In this document: piece after piece, positions 39,435 to 48,565 of the stretch | Position numbering within the stretch: the first letter of the stretch is position 1 | Layout: the number at the start of each line of letters is the position of its first letter | Source of the DNA: Sinanaerobacter sp. ZZT-01 | GTDB lineage: Bacteria; Bacillota; Clostridia; Peptostreptococcales; Anaerovoracaceae | Direction of reading: 5' to 3' | Assembly: GCF_035621135.1 (NCBI RefSeq) | Contig: NZ_CP141728.1 | Coordinates: 1,674,001-1,738,000 of the forward strand | Length of the DNA: 64,000 nt | Notes under the pieces: generated by a model | Databases searched by the model: none | What the model was told of the DNA's origin: nothing | The model's input: only the letters and a program-made list of their open reading frames with translations | Made by a program: the position numbers and the translations under genes

Positions 39435-39803
39435 ATGGCAAAGAAAGATAGTAGAAATGATAGACGTCTGGCAAGACATGCCAGAGTTAGAAAAGATGTA
39501 TCTGGAACTCCTGAAAGACCAAGAATGTGCGTGCATAGAAGCATAAAGAACATTTCCGTGCAGATCATTGATGATGTTGCAGGAAAGACTTTAGCAGCGG
39601 CCTCTTCTTTGGATAAGGATATCAAAGCACAGGCTGCTTATGGTGGAAACAAAGAAGCTGCAAAGCTTGTAGGTGCTGCAATTGCAAAGAGAGCTTTAGA
39701 GCAAGGTATCGAAACAGTATGCTTCGATAGAGGTGGATTCTTGTATCACGGAAGAGTGAAAGAATTGGCTGATGGTGCTCGTGAAGCTGGACTCAAATTC
39801 TAA
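39435..39803 (+). CDS. rplR: 50S ribosomal protein L18
   Basis: 122 residues. A basic N-terminus ([17 protein letters not shown]) is followed by the 5S rRNA-binding core, ending [29 protein letters not shown] precedes the ATG. Confidence 0.97.
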   Translation: MAKKDSRNDRRLARHARVRKDVSGTPERPRMCVHRSIKNISVQIIDDVAGKTLAAASSLDKDIKAQAAYGGNKEAAKLVGAAIAKRALEQGIETVCFDRGGFLYHGRVKELADGAREAGLKF

Positions 39804-39819
39804 CAGGAGGAGGAACAGA

Positions 39820-40323
39820 ATGCGAAATATGATTGATGCATCCAAGCTGGACTTAAAAGAATCGATCGTAAACATCAGAAGAGTTGCGAAGGTTGTAAAA
39901 GGCGGTAAAAACTTCAGATTCAGCGTAACGGTAGTAATCGGTGACGGTGAAGGTCATGTAGGCTGCGGTCTTGGAAAAGCTCAGGAAATTCCTGAAGCAG
40001 TAAGAAAAGCAATTGAAGATGCAAAAAAGAATTTAATTTTCGTTCCAATGGTTGGAACAACGATACCACATAGATCTTTAGGTATATTCGGAGCAGGAAG
40101 AGTATTGATTATGCCTGCTGCACAGGGTGCCGGAGTAATCGCTGGTGGTTCCGTTCGTACCGTTTTGGAACATGCTGGATTGAAAGATGTAAGAGCGAAA
40201 TCAATTGGTTCTAATAACAATGGAAATATGGCTTACGCAACAGTAGAAGGGTTGAGAAATCTGAAAACACTTGATCAGGTATGCAGACTAAGAGGAAAAA
40301 CAAAAGAAGAAATCTTAGGATAA
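39820..40323 (+). CDS. rpsE: 30S ribosomal protein S5
   Basis: About 167 residues, with the double-stranded-RNA-binding part ([20 protein letters not shown]) and the C-terminal [21 protein letters not shown] set the start at ATG 39820 ([11 protein letters not shown]), after CAGGAGGAGG; a longer in-frame reading would begin inside rplR and has no ribosome site. Confidence 0.97.
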   Translation: MRNMIDASKLDLKESIVNIRRVAKVVKGGKNFRFSVTVVIGDGEGHVGCGLGKAQEIPEAVRKAIEDAKKNLIFVPMVGTTIPHRSLGIFGAGRVLIMPAAQGAGVIAGGSVRTVLEHAGLKDVRAKSIGSNNNGNMAYATVEGLRNLKTLDQVCRLRGKTKEEILG

Positions 40324-40337
40324 GGAGGAAACGCAAA

Positions 40338-40520
40338 ATGGCTAATAAGACAGTGAAAATTACACTGATTAAGAGTGTAATCGGCGCTTCCCCTGCTCAG
40401 AGAAAAGTGGTAGAAGCGTTAGGACTAAGAAAAATTCGACATACAGTTGAGCTCCCAGATACACCGCAGACACGCGGAGCTGTAGCAAAAGTATCACATC
40501 TTTTAAAAGTAGAAGATTAA
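40338..40520 (+). CDS. rpmD: 50S ribosomal protein L30
   Basis: 60 residues, MANKTVKITLIKSVIG onward, ending TRGAVAKVSHLLKVED. I choose ATG 40338, after TAAGGAGGAAAC; the longer frame from 40281 lies inside rpsE. The position between S5 and L15 is standard. Confidence 0.95.
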   Translation: MANKTVKITLIKSVIGASPAQRKVVEALGLRKIRHTVELPDTPQTRGAVAKVSHLLKVED

Positions 40521-40538
40521 GAATGGGGGTGTATGAGA

Positions 40539-40979
40539 ATGAAACTACATGAATTAAGAGCGGCAGAGGGTTCAACCAAAAAGCCGAAGAGAAAAGGCAG
40601 AGGTACTGCAACCGGTCAGGGTAAAACTGCCGGAAGAGGTATGAATGGCCAAAATTCCAGAAGTGGCGGTGGTGTTCGCCTTGGCTTTGAAGGCGGGCAG
40701 ATGCCATTGTATCGAAGAATTCCTAAAAGAGGTTTTACGAATATTTGGAGAAAAGAATATGTTGGTGTGAATGTTGAATCATTGAACGTATTTGAAGATG
40801 GAACCGTGGTTACACCAGAGCTACTCATGGAAAAAGGACTTGCGAAGCAGGTTATTGATGGTGTTAAAATTCTAGGAGATGGAACACTTGAGAAGAAGGT
40901 AACCGTGAAGGCTCAGAAATTTAGTAAAACAGCAATTGAAAAAATCGAGTCTGCCGGAGGAAAGGCAGAGGTGATCTAA
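40539..40979 (+). CDS. rplO: 50S ribosomal protein L15
   Basis: About 146 residues, with a Gly/Arg-rich N-terminal half ([18 protein letters not shown]) that runs into the 50S core, and a globular C-terminal half. I prefer ATG 40539 ([11 protein letters not shown], the family start) to ATG 40533, since the GGGGG site is better spaced. Confidence 0.95.
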   Translation: MKLHELRAAEGSTKKPKRKGRGTATGQGKTAGRGMNGQNSRSGGGVRLGFEGGQMPLYRRIPKRGFTNIWRKEYVGVNVESLNVFEDGTVVTPELLMEKGLAKQVIDGVKILGDGTLEKKVTVKAQKFSKTAIEKIESAGGKAEVI

Positions 40980-40980
40980 T

Positions 40981-42267
40981 ATGAGCATGATAAAGACAAT
41001 GGCTCAGGCGTGGAAAATTTCAGATATTCGAAAGAAAATTTTGTTCACTGTATTTATGATGGTGGTCTTCCGCTTGGGATCAAACATTCCGGTACCGGGT
41101 ATTGACAGAGCTGCATTAGCTCAGTTGTTTAGCTCGAGTGATACAGGGTTGTTTGGATTGTTTGACTTGTTTTCTGGCGGTGCGTTCAGTAACTTTACCA
41201 TTTTTGCTCTAAGCATCACACCGTACATTACGGCATCGATTATTCTCCAGTTACTCACCATTGCAATTCCTCGTTTAGAGGAGCTGGCAAAAGAGGGGAC
41301 CGAAGGAAAGAAAAAAATCGCACAATATACAAGGTATTTAACCGTTATCTTGGCTTTAATCCAAGCAATCGGTTTGACGGTTGGTTTATTCCGCCGTGCG
41401 TTAGTAAGCACAGATGTATTTTCTATCGTTGTCATCGTTATGACGTTATCAGCTGGTACGGCATTCCTGATGTGGCTTGGCGAGCAGATTAATGAAAAAG
41501 GAATCGGAAACGGTATTTCTTTAATTATCTTTGCCGGAATCGTATCCAGGATGCCTGGAGGAATCGCACAGACTTGGACGAAGCTTCAAGCCGGTGATGT
41601 GACATGGCTATCCGTCATACTTTTCATACTGTTTGCTTTTGTTGTGGTAATCGGTATTGTTCTTGTTCAGCAAGGACAGAGAAAAATTCCTGTTCAGTAT
41701 GCAAAGAGAGTCGTTGGAAGAAAGATGTATGGCGGACAAAGTACACATATTCCAATGAAGGTAAATCAGGCAGGCGTTATTCCAGTTATCTTCGCGATAT
41801 CATTATTGCAGTTTCCATTAACCCTAACTTATTTTTGGGCTGATTCGGGATTTGCACGCTTTGTTCATGCATGGCTGTCACCGGCAGCACCAGCACCTGG
41901 TATATGGCTTTATGCAGCATTAGATGTTATCTTGATTATAGGATTTACGTATTTTTATACAGCAGTTACATTTAATCCAATGGAAGTAGCAGATAATATG
42001 AAAGCAAACGGTGGTTTTATTCCTGGAATTCGACCGGGAAGACCAACTGTTGATTATTTAAACAAAGTTATGACAAGAATTACTTTTGTAGGAGCAGTTT
42101 TTTTAGCTGCCATTGCTATCATGCCAACCCTTCTGCAACAGTTTACACATTTGCAGATTGGCTTCGGTGGAACCTCCCTTCTGATTGCAGTCGGTGTTGC
42201 ACTTGACACGATGAAGCAGCTGGAATCGCAAATGGTAATGAGAAACTACCAAGGCTTCTTGAAATAA
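40981..42267 (+). CDS. secY: Preprotein translocase channel SecY
   Basis: 428 residues with ten transmembrane segments. N-terminal RLGSNIPVPGID, plug-region ITPYITASIILQLL and the cytoplasmic loop GGQSTHIPMKVNQAGVIPVI are typical. It forms the Sec channel with SecE (3355). The start ATG 40981 comes one base after the rplO stop; a second ATG six bases on is also possible. Translation is probably coupled to rplO. Confidence 0.97.
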   Translation: MSMIKTMAQAWKISDIRKKILFTVFMMVVFRLGSNIPVPGIDRAALAQLFSSSDTGLFGLFDLFSGGAFSNFTIFALSITPYITASIILQLLTIAIPRLEELAKEGTEGKKKIAQYTRYLTVILALIQAIGLTVGLFRRALVSTDVFSIVVIVMTLSAGTAFLMWLGEQINEKGIGNGISLIIFAGIVSRMPGGIAQTWTKLQAGDVTWLSVILFILFAFVVVIGIVLVQQGQRKIPVQYAKRVVGRKMYGGQSTHIPMKVNQAGVIPVIFAISLLQFPLTLTYFWADSGFARFVHAWLSPAAPAPGIWLYAALDVILIIGFTYFYTAVTFNPMEVADNMKANGGFIPGIRPGRPTVDYLNKVMTRITFVGAVFLAAIAIMPTLLQQFTHLQIGFGGTSLLIAVGVALDTMKQLESQMVMRNYQGFLK

Positions 42268-42282
42268 TTGGAGGATAAAAAA

Positions 42283-42927
42283 ATGAATTTAGTTTTGTTA
42301 GGCCCTCCGGGTGCCGGCAAAGGTACACAAGCAACCCAAATTGCTGAGAAATATAATATTCCTCATATCTCTACTGGTGATATTTTTCGAAAAAATGTAA
42401 AAGAAGGAACACCTCTTGGTAAAAAAGCACAAGAGTATATGTCTAAGGGAGAGCTTGTTCCGGATGATTTAGTGATTGAATTAGTAGAGGATCGCTTGAC
42501 AGAAGATGACTGCAAGAACGGATTTTTATTGGATGGTTTTCCAAGAACCGTTTATCAGGCAGAAAAATTTGACGTTTATTTAAAAGAAAAAAATTCGGTA
42601 ATCGATAAGGTTTTAGACATTGACGTAGAAAAAGATATATTGATTGATCGAATGATTGGTAGAAGAGTTTGCAAAAACTGTGGCGCAACTTATCACGTAA
42701 AAAATATGCCTCCGAAAAAAGAAGGTATATGTGATGTTTGCGGTGGAGAGATTTACCAAAGAGCGGACGATACATTAGAGACAGTAAGCAATCGCCTTCA
42801 AGTTTATCTTGAGCAAACGAGTCCACTGATTGATTATTATGAAAAAGCCGGAAACATAGCTCACATTAACGGAGCTGGTGCTTTAGATAAAGTCTTTAGC
42901 AAAATTGTGGAGGTTTTAGGAGTATAG
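42283..42927 (+). CDS. adk: Adenylate kinase, zinc-lid form
   Basis: About 214 residues catalysing ATP + AMP = 2 ADP. P loop GPPGAGKGT (residues about 7-15), AMP-site DGFPRTVYQAE, and a long lid with four cysteines (CKNC...CDVC) that bind zinc, as in Gram-positive enzymes. ATG 42283 is chosen, after TTGGAGGA; an in-frame earlier codon at 42268 lacks a site. It lies between secY and map, as usual. Confidence 0.97.
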   Translation: MNLVLLGPPGAGKGTQATQIAEKYNIPHISTGDIFRKNVKEGTPLGKKAQEYMSKGELVPDDLVIELVEDRLTEDDCKNGFLLDGFPRTVYQAEKFDVYLKEKNSVIDKVLDIDVEKDILIDRMIGRRVCKNCGATYHVKNMPPKKEGICDVCGGEIYQRADDTLETVSNRLQVYLEQTSPLIDYYEKAGNIAHINGAGALDKVFSKIVEVLGV

Positions 42928-42928
42928 A

Positions 42929-43675
42929 ATGATTATTCTGAAATCACAAGAAGAAATTGATCTTATGAGAGATGCGGCTACTGTGACGAAAGCCATGCTA
43001 AAAGAGCTGCCAAATATTATTACACCGGGCATGAGCACAAAGGACATTGATGACTATGTAGAGGAAACGATATTGAAAAACAATATGATCCCTGCATTTA
43101 AAGGATATGGTGGATTTCCTGCGAGTGCTTGTGTATCGGTAAATGATGAAGTGGTTCACGGTATTCCGTCAAAGAAACGGAAGCTGGTGGAAGGTGACAT
43201 TGTCAGTGTCGATCTTGGGACCATTTACCGAAAGTATTACAGTGATGCAGCAAGAACTTACGGCGTAGGAAAAATTTCCGAAGAAGCACACCGCTTGATT
43301 ACAGTAACAGAACAGAGTTTTTTTGAAGGCTTAAAATTCTGCAAGCCAGGATTTCGTTTATCAGATGTATCGCATGCCATTCAAGAAAGTGTAGAAGCGG
43401 CTGGGTTTTCTGTCATAAGAGATTACGTTGGGCATGGAATCGGAAGGGCAATGCACGAGGATCCGCAAATTCCGAATTACGGAAAGCCTGGAAGAGGGCC
43501 AAAGCTGGCTCCGGGCATGGTACTTGCAATTGAACCAATGATTAACCAAGGAAGCTATGAAGTAGATGTGATGCTGGACAATTGGACAGTGAAGACGTGT
43601 GATGGAAAGCTTTCCGCTCATTATGAGAATACAGTTGTGATTACGGAAGATGAACCCGAATTGCTGACTTTGTAA
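42929..43675 (+). CDS. map: Methionine aminopeptidase, type I
   Basis: 248 residues. The metal ligands can be seen: Asp in SVDLGTIYRKYYSDAA (both aspartates), His in YVGHGIGRAMHEDPQIPNYG, Glu in LAIEPMINQG and Glu near the C-terminus in HYENTVVIT. It removes the initiator methionine. It starts one base after the adk stop. Confidence 0.97.
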   Translation: MIILKSQEEIDLMRDAATVTKAMLKELPNIITPGMSTKDIDDYVEETILKNNMIPAFKGYGGFPASACVSVNDEVVHGIPSKKRKLVEGDIVSVDLGTIYRKYYSDAARTYGVGKISEEAHRLITVTEQSFFEGLKFCKPGFRLSDVSHAIQESVEAAGFSVIRDYVGHGIGRAMHEDPQIPNYGKPGRGPKLAPGMVLAIEPMINQGSYEVDVMLDNWTVKTCDGKLSAHYENTVVITEDEPELLTL

Positions 43676-43804
43676 AAACAGTGAGATTCTAAGCAGTGCT
43701 TTATGAATTTTGTGCAAAATAAATTTGAGCGGCAAATTGCGGTAAGAAAATAAATCGGTATTGTTAAATAAGTAGAACCGGGTAAAGGAGGAGGTGCGCC
43801 ATAT

Positions 43805-44023
43805 ATGGCAAAAAAAGATGTCATAGAAGTATTCGGCACCGTGCTGGAAGCACAACCTAATGCTATGTTTGTTGTAAAGCTTGAAAATGGCTACGAAGTG
43901 CTTGCACACATTTCCGGTAAAATTAGAATGAACTTTATCAGGATTCTACCGGGAGACAGAGTAAAGGTGGAATTATCACCTTACGATCTTTCCAGAGGTA
44001 GAATTACCTGGAGAGACAAATAG
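43805..44023 (+). CDS. infA: Translation initiation factor IF-1
   Basis: 72 residues, OB fold: [19 protein letters not shown], then [19 protein letters not shown] and RGRITWRDK. It blocks the A site during initiation. AAAGGAGGAGG precedes the ATG. The gap of 129 bases after map has no ORF; the KOW-domain gene often found here in Firmicutes is absent. Confidence 0.97.
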   Translation: MAKKDVIEVFGTVLEAQPNAMFVVKLENGYEVLAHISGKIRMNFIRILPGDRVKVELSPYDLSRGRITWRDK

Positions 44024-44043
44024 AGCAGTTAAGGAGGATTAAT

Positions 44044-44157
44044 ATGAAAGTAAGAGCCTCAGTAAAGCCTATCTGCGAGAAGTGCAAGGTAATCAAGAGA
44101 AATGGCAAGGTTATGGTTATCTGTGAAAATCCAAAGCATAAGCAGACACAAGGCTAA
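44044..44157 (+). CDS. rpmJ: 50S ribosomal protein L36
   Basis: 37 residues, [20 protein letters not shown] at the start, with the zinc pattern C-x2-C...C...H (CEKC, then CENPKHKQ). AAGGAGGATTAAT precedes the ATG. It sits between infA and rpsM as in most bacteria. Confidence 0.96.
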   Translation: MKVRASVKPICEKCKVIKRNGKVMVICENPKHKQTQG

Positions 44158-44200
44158 TAAACGATAATCATCATAAAACAGCTGGAGTGTATCCTGGGGA

Positions 44201-44238
44201 GCGGCTGTGTTTCCCTGCCGTGAGGCAACGAAACAACC
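44201..44238 (+). ncRNA. Hairpin in the rpmJ-rpsM gap
   Basis: TGCC/GGCA with loop GTGA is stacked below GTTTC/GAAAC, with a further GG/CC pair outside (44203-44238). The 179-base gap is long for this operon. It could be a ribosomal-protein feedback site for the alpha operon; nothing in the sequence proves this. Confidence 0.4.
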
Positions 44239-44336
44239 TAGGACATTCAAATAAAAACAATAAGAGATTAGCAAATTGTTTTCCGTAAAACCCTGTATGG
44301 AAAGGGTAAAAAAAGGAAAAAATAGGAGGTGTAAGG

Positions 44337-44708
44337 ATGGCTCGTATAGCCGGTGTCGATTTACCAAGAGACAAAAGAGTAGAAATTGGACTCACCTATA
44401 TATACGGTATCGGTAGAAAGACTGCTGCTAAAATCTTAGCAGAAGCAGGAATCAACCCGGATACCAGAATCAAAGATCTATCTGAGGATGAAGTAGGTGC
44501 AATTAGAAAGATTATTGATTCGGAATACAACGTAGAAGGAGACCTTCGAAGAGAAGTTTCCCTGAACATTAAGCGATTGATGGAAATTGGCTGCTACAGA
44601 GGAATTAGACATAGAAGAGGGCTTCCTGTTCGCGGACAGAAGACAAAGACCAACGCAAGAACCCGAAAGGGTCCTAAGAAGACAGTTGGTAGAAAAAAGA
44701 AAAAGTAA
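44337..44708 (+). CDS. rpsM: 30S ribosomal protein S13
   Basis: 123 residues, [20 protein letters not shown] at the start, with the signature [20 protein letters not shown] and a basic tail that reaches the P-site tRNA. TAGGAGGTG precedes the ATG. Confidence 0.97.
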   Translation: MARIAGVDLPRDKRVEIGLTYIYGIGRKTAAKILAEAGINPDTRIKDLSEDEVGAIRKIIDSEYNVEGDLRREVSLNIKRLMEIGCYRGIRHRRGLPVRGQKTKTNARTRKGPKKTVGRKKKK

Positions 44709-44723
44709 GGAGGGGAGATTAAA

Positions 44724-45122
44724 ATGGCAAAAGCAATAAAAAAGACGGTTCGTAAAAAGAGAAGAGAACGTAAAAATATTGAACGCGGTCAAGCTCATAT
44801 CCAATCGACCTTCAATAACACTCTTGTTACTCTAACAGATTTAAGTGGAAATGCATTGTCTTGGTCCAGTGCTGGTTCTTTAGGATTTAAGGGTTCTAGA
44901 AAATCAACACCGTTCGCAGCACAGATGGCAGCAGAAGAGGCGGCTAAAGGTGCAATGGAACATGGACTGAAGACGGTAGAAGTATACGTAAAGGGACCAG
45001 GTTCCGGACGTGAAGCTGCAATCCGAGCATTGCAGACTGCTGGTCTTGAGATTAATATGATTAAGGATATTACTCCAATTCCACATAACGGATGCAGACC
45101 ACCAAAGAGAAGAAGAGTTTAG
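44724..45122 (+). CDS. rpsK: 30S ribosomal protein S11
   Basis: 132 residues, with [39 protein letters not shown] and the C-terminal [15 protein letters not shown]. It is on the platform by the Shine-Dalgarno helix. AAGGAGGGGAG precedes the ATG. Confidence 0.98.
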   Translation: MAKAIKKTVRKKRRERKNIERGQAHIQSTFNNTLVTLTDLSGNALSWSSAGSLGFKGSRKSTPFAAQMAAEEAAKGAMEHGLKTVEVYVKGPGSGREAAIRALQTAGLEINMIKDITPIPHNGCRPPKRRRV

Positions 45123-45143
45123 TGAAAGGGAGGTGTAGTTAAT

Positions 45144-45764
45144 ATGGCTAGATATATAGGTCCTGCTTGCAGATTATGCAGAAGAGAAGGCCAAAAAATG
45201 TTCTTAAAGGGCGAAAGATGCTATAGCAGTAAATGTGCGATCGATAAGAGAAGCTACGCTCCGGGGCAACATGGTCAGAGCCGAAAAAAGGTTTCTGAAT
45301 ATGGACTTCAGCTCAGAGAAAAACAGAAGGCAAAGCGTTTCTATGGAATATTGGAAACACAGTTTAGAAATTATTTTGATAAAGCTGAGAAGAAAAAGGG
45401 TATTGCTGGTGAAAACTTGTTAATTATGCTTGAGACAAGATTTGACAATGCAGTATATAGAATGGGATTTGCTTCTTCCAGAAAAGAAGCAAGACAGCTC
45501 GTTCGACACGGACATTTTACGATTAATGGAAAGAAAGCAAATATTCCTTCCCTTGAAGTAAAACCGGGTGACGTAATCAAAGTGAAAGAAAAGAGTGCTT
45601 CTTCTCCTAAATTTAAGGAAATTAGAGAAATGTCTATCAGCACTCCAAACTGGATTACGGTTGAGCCAGATAAACTTGAAGGTAAAATTCTTGCAATGCC
45701 AAGAAGAGAAGACATCGATACACCGATCGCAGAACATCTCATCGTCGAATTGTACTCAAAGTAA
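45144..45764 (+). CDS. rpsD: 30S ribosomal protein S4, zinc form
   Basis: 206 residues. The N-terminus carries CRLC...CYSSKC, the zinc-binding C+ form of S4. The S4 RNA-binding domain reads [21 protein letters not shown]4 initiates 30S assembly and in many bacteria represses its own or the alpha operon. AAAGGGAGGTG precedes the ATG. Confidence 0.97.
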   Translation: MARYIGPACRLCRREGQKMFLKGERCYSSKCAIDKRSYAPGQHGQSRKKVSEYGLQLREKQKAKRFYGILETQFRNYFDKAEKKKGIAGENLLIMLETRFDNAVYRMGFASSRKEARQLVRHGHFTINGKKANIPSLEVKPGDVIKVKEKSASSPKFKEIREMSISTPNWITVEPDKLEGKILAMPRREDIDTPIAEHLIVELYSK

Positions 45765-45787
45765 GCCACGTAAGATGGTCCCATATG

Positions 45788-45820
45788 GGAATTCCGCGGC
45801 CTAGGCCGATTTGGAATTCC
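45788..45820 (+). promoter_or_regulatory. Palindrome-rich element before rpoA
   Basis: Two copies of the self-complementary GGAATTCC (45788-45795 and 45813-45820) flank the 12-base palindrome CGGCCTAGGCCG (45797-45808). The outer copies can pair as a stem. No T run follows, so it is not a normal terminator. It may slow or regulate passage from rpsD to rpoA. Confidence 0.45.
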
Positions 45821-45855
45821 TCCAGTTGATTCGATTAAAAAAGGAGGGATTTTGA

Positions 45856-46803
45856 GTGATCGAAATTGAAAAGCCAACAATCGAGTGTATCTATTCAGAT
45901 GAAGATAAGAGTTACGGCAGATTTGTAGTCGAACCTTTGGAAAGAGGATACGGTACAACTTTAGGTAACAGCCTGCGGAGAATTCTTCTTTCTTCGCTTC
46001 CTGGAGCTGCTGTCACATCTGTAAAAATTGATGGTATTCTTCATGAATTTTCAACCATACCTGGTGTGAAAGAGGACGTTACCGAGATTATTCTTAATTT
46101 AAAGAAACTCGCAGTTCGCTTAAACAATGAAAGTACAAAAAGAGTGATTATCAATGCAGTTGGTCCTAAGATAGTAACTGCTGCGGATATCATTGCTGAC
46201 AGTGACTTGGAAATCTTCAATCCGGATCTGCATATTGCAACCTTAGAAGAAAATGCAACTTTAGTAATGGAGATTAATGTTGCAAAGGGAAGAGGGTATG
46301 TGCCTGCAGACCAAAATAAGACAGAATCCACTCCAATTGCAGTGATTCCGGTGGATTCCATTTATACACCGGTTCGCAAAGTCAATTTTATGGTTGAGAA
46401 TACCAGAGTCGGTCAAGTGACCGATTACGACAGACTGATTCTTGAAGTTTGGACCGACGGCAGCATTGCTCCTGATGAGGGTGTATCGATTGGTGCAAAG
46501 ATCATGCAAGAACATTTAAAACTGTTTATTGACTTGACAGACAGCATGGATTCGGTTGAAATCATGGTTGAAAAGGAAGAAGATCAGAAAGAAAAGGCTT
46601 TGGAAATGACGATTGAAGAGCTTGAGCTTTCCGTTCGTTCTTTCAATTGTTTAAAACGTGCGGCGATCAATACAGTAGAGGAGCTGACTCATAGAACCGA
46701 AGACGATATGATGAAGGTGAGAAACCTAGGCAAGAAGTCTTTGGATGAGGTAAAGCACAAGTTGGAAGAATTAGGCCTTGGATTAAAGCCGAGCGAAGAA
46801 TAA
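45856..46803 (+). CDS. rpoA: RNA polymerase alpha subunit
   Basis: 315 residues. The N-terminal assembly domain includes [20 protein letters not shown]. The C-terminal domain (about 245-315) has the helix-hairpin-helix [20 protein letters not shown] that contacts UP elements and regulators. The start is GTG 45856, with AAGGAGGGA six bases upstream. Confidence 0.98.
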   Translation: MIEIEKPTIECIYSDEDKSYGRFVVEPLERGYGTTLGNSLRRILLSSLPGAAVTSVKIDGILHEFSTIPGVKEDVTEIILNLKKLAVRLNNESTKRVIINAVGPKIVTAADIIADSDLEIFNPDLHIATLEENATLVMEINVAKGRGYVPADQNKTESTPIAVIPVDSIYTPVRKVNFMVENTRVGQVTDYDRLILEVWTDGSIAPDEGVSIGAKIMQEHLKLFIDLTDSMDSVEIMVEKEEDQKEKALEMTIEELELSVRSFNCLKRAAINTVEELTHRTEDDMMKVRNLGKKSLDEVKHKLEELGLGLKPSEE

Positions 46804-46823
46804 TTGCGGAAGGAGGATGAATT

Positions 46824-47165
46824 ATGCCAGGTTATAGAAAATTAGGCAGACCGACTGCTCATAGAAAGCTTATGTTAAGAAATCTTGTGACCGATCTTTT
46901 AAGAGAAGGTCGTATCACAACAACAGATACAAGAGCAAAAGAAGCAAGAAGAGAAGCAGAAAAAATGATTACATTGGCAAAACGTGGAGATTTGCATGCA
47001 AGAAGACAGGTACTGGCTTACGTCTTTGATGAAGATGTAGTAACAAAGCTGTTTGATGAAATTGCACCAAAATATGCAGAACGTAACGGTGGTTATACCA
47101 GAATTCTAAAGCTAGGACCTAGAAGAGGGGACTGTGCCGAGTTGGTATTTTTAGAATTAGTATAA
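46824..47165 (+). CDS. rplQ: 50S ribosomal protein L17
   Basis: 113 residues, [20 protein letters not shown] at the start and a [12 protein letters not shown] motif near the end. The last gene of the S10-spc-alpha cluster. GGAAGGAGGATG precedes the ATG and a terminator follows. Confidence 0.97.
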   Translation: MPGYRKLGRPTAHRKLMLRNLVTDLLREGRITTTDTRAKEARREAEKMITLAKRGDLHARRQVLAYVFDEDVVTKLFDEIAPKYAERNGGYTRILKLGPRRGDCAELVFLELV

Positions 47166-47187
47166 GCTTATTTTGTGAATCAAATAC

Positions 47188-47219
47188 AAAGCCTGGGGTA
47201 GTTTCCTCAGGCTTTTTTT
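47188..47219 (+). terminator. Intrinsic terminator of the S10-spc-alpha supercluster
   Basis: AAGCCTGGGG pairs with CCTCAGGCTT (one G-T pair) around a six-base loop and is followed by seven T. Confidence 0.9.
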
Positions 47220-47308
47220 ACAAGTTAAGCATTGCCCTTTTCTTAATTTGAAATCTATATTAAAATTTAGAAAAATTTAAGTTTTTGTGTATTAAGATAG
47301 GAATGAGA

Positions 47309-48460
47309 ATGAATATAACATTAAGTGAAATCATTAAGAATGATTTATTTAAAGATATTGAGATATTAGCAGGAGAATCCGGCTTATTTCGAAAAGTAAA
47401 AAGGATTTCTGTTTTTGATTGTCCCTATAAAGAAGACATTTTAGACGACAAAATTGTAGATGAGGGCGATTTTTTTATTTCATGCCTAGAACAGTTTAAA
47501 GTGAATCAAAGCAATATGGAAAAATTTATTGATTCATTGATTTCAGGAAAATGCAGCGGACTTCTTGTTGTAAACGATGATTGCATAGACACGTTAGATA
47601 AAGATACTCTTCAAAAATGCAATGAAAATGGCTTTCCAATTCTTTTGATAAGAGAGAACTTGCCGTATGCGCACATAATGCATGCCATTAACAAATACAT
47701 TGCCATTGATAATGCAAACGCAATCAATTCGTTAAAAATTGATAAGATTCGTTATGGAAATATAACTGGTAATGAGAAGGTAGAAATATTATATAGCATC
47801 AATCCGAATATAGAACAAAATCTCAGAGTGATTTATGTTAATGGAGAATTTGAATCGCAAATAGCTCAAGGGGAATTTTATAAAGAATTTCTAAATCGTA
47901 AAAGTGATATTTATATAAGAAGCAACAATTATTCTTTATTTATTTTAAGCGGACAAGACGGTAAAAGCGTAAAACATAATTCGGATGTGGTGTCAAGCAG
48001 GATATCTGATCTGATGAAAAATTCAGTGTTGGGATATAGTCGGATCCATAACAGAAAGGACATAGCAAAGGCTTTGGAAGAGGGACGACGCGCTTTAGAC
48101 ACTGCAAAGTCTCTGGAAATAACAAAGCAGGAATATGATCCATTGATGTCTCTGCAGCTGCTATTATGTGTAAAAGATTCGGAAGAAGCCTACGACTTTT
48201 ATGATGCTTACGTTGAAATGATTCGACAGAAGGTTTCGGAAGAGAACCTTACCGAGCTTTTACAGACGATTGAATTATTTGTTGCACATTCAGGGAATTA
48301 TTTGGAATGTGCAAAGGCAATGAATCAACATGAAAATACCATTCGTTACAGAGTTAATAAAGTAAAGGTGGCACTTCATATGGAAGCGGATAACATTAAA
48401 TTTTATGAAACAATTGCGATAGCTGTAAAACTTAGACATGTATTATCCAGGAAGCTATAA
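47309..48460 (+). CDS. PucR-family transcriptional regulator
   Basis: About 383 residues. The N-terminal PucR domain runs to about residue 120 (LSEIIKNDLFKDIEILAG, then VDEGDFFISCL and LVVNDDCI). The C-terminal helix-turn-helix of the PucR type reads NYLECAKAMNQHENTIRYRV. Family members activate purine, amino acid or related catabolic genes. I choose ATG 47309 because ATAGGA lies seven bases upstream; earlier in-frame codons at 47285 and 47303 fit worse. It lies just before a permease gene, which it probably controls. Confidence 0.85.
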   Translation: MNITLSEIIKNDLFKDIEILAGESGLFRKVKRISVFDCPYKEDILDDKIVDEGDFFISCLEQFKVNQSNMEKFIDSLISGKCSGLLVVNDDCIDTLDKDTLQKCNENGFPILLIRENLPYAHIMHAINKYIAIDNANAINSLKIDKIRYGNITGNEKVEILYSINPNIEQNLRVIYVNGEFESQIAQGEFYKEFLNRKSDIYIRSNNYSLFILSGQDGKSVKHNSDVVSSRISDLMKNSVLGYSRIHNRKDIAKALEEGRRALDTAKSLEITKQEYDPLMSLQLLLCVKDSEEAYDFYDAYVEMIRQKVSEENLTELLQTIELFVAHSGNYLECAKAMNQHENTIRYRVNKVKVALHMEADNIKFYETIAIAVKLRHVLSRKL

Positions 48461-48473
48461 TTTCAGAAATTTG

Positions 48474-48513
48474 TAATTATTTTAAAAAATAATTTGCTTT
48501 TTTAAAATAATTA
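48474..48513. promoter_or_regulatory. 16-base AT inverted repeat before the NCS1 permease gene
   Basis: TAATTATTTTAAAAAA (48474-48489) is exactly complementary to 48498-48513, with the eight-base spacer TAATTTGC. It contains only A and T in the arms, so it would be a weak terminator. It lies about 25 bases before a TATAAT (48539-48544) that has no good -35 box, a place suited to an activator site for the neighbouring PucR-type regulator. That link is inference. Confidence 0.5.
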
Positions 48514-48565
48514 TAAAGTAGAAGGCCTTTAAATTCTATATAATCTTACAAAAAAGGAGGCCAAC

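Noticed and set aside
45371-45958. 195-codon minus-strand frame over rpsD and rpoA
   Set aside because: It spans two conserved plus-strand genes and the palindromic gap, with no family resemblance.
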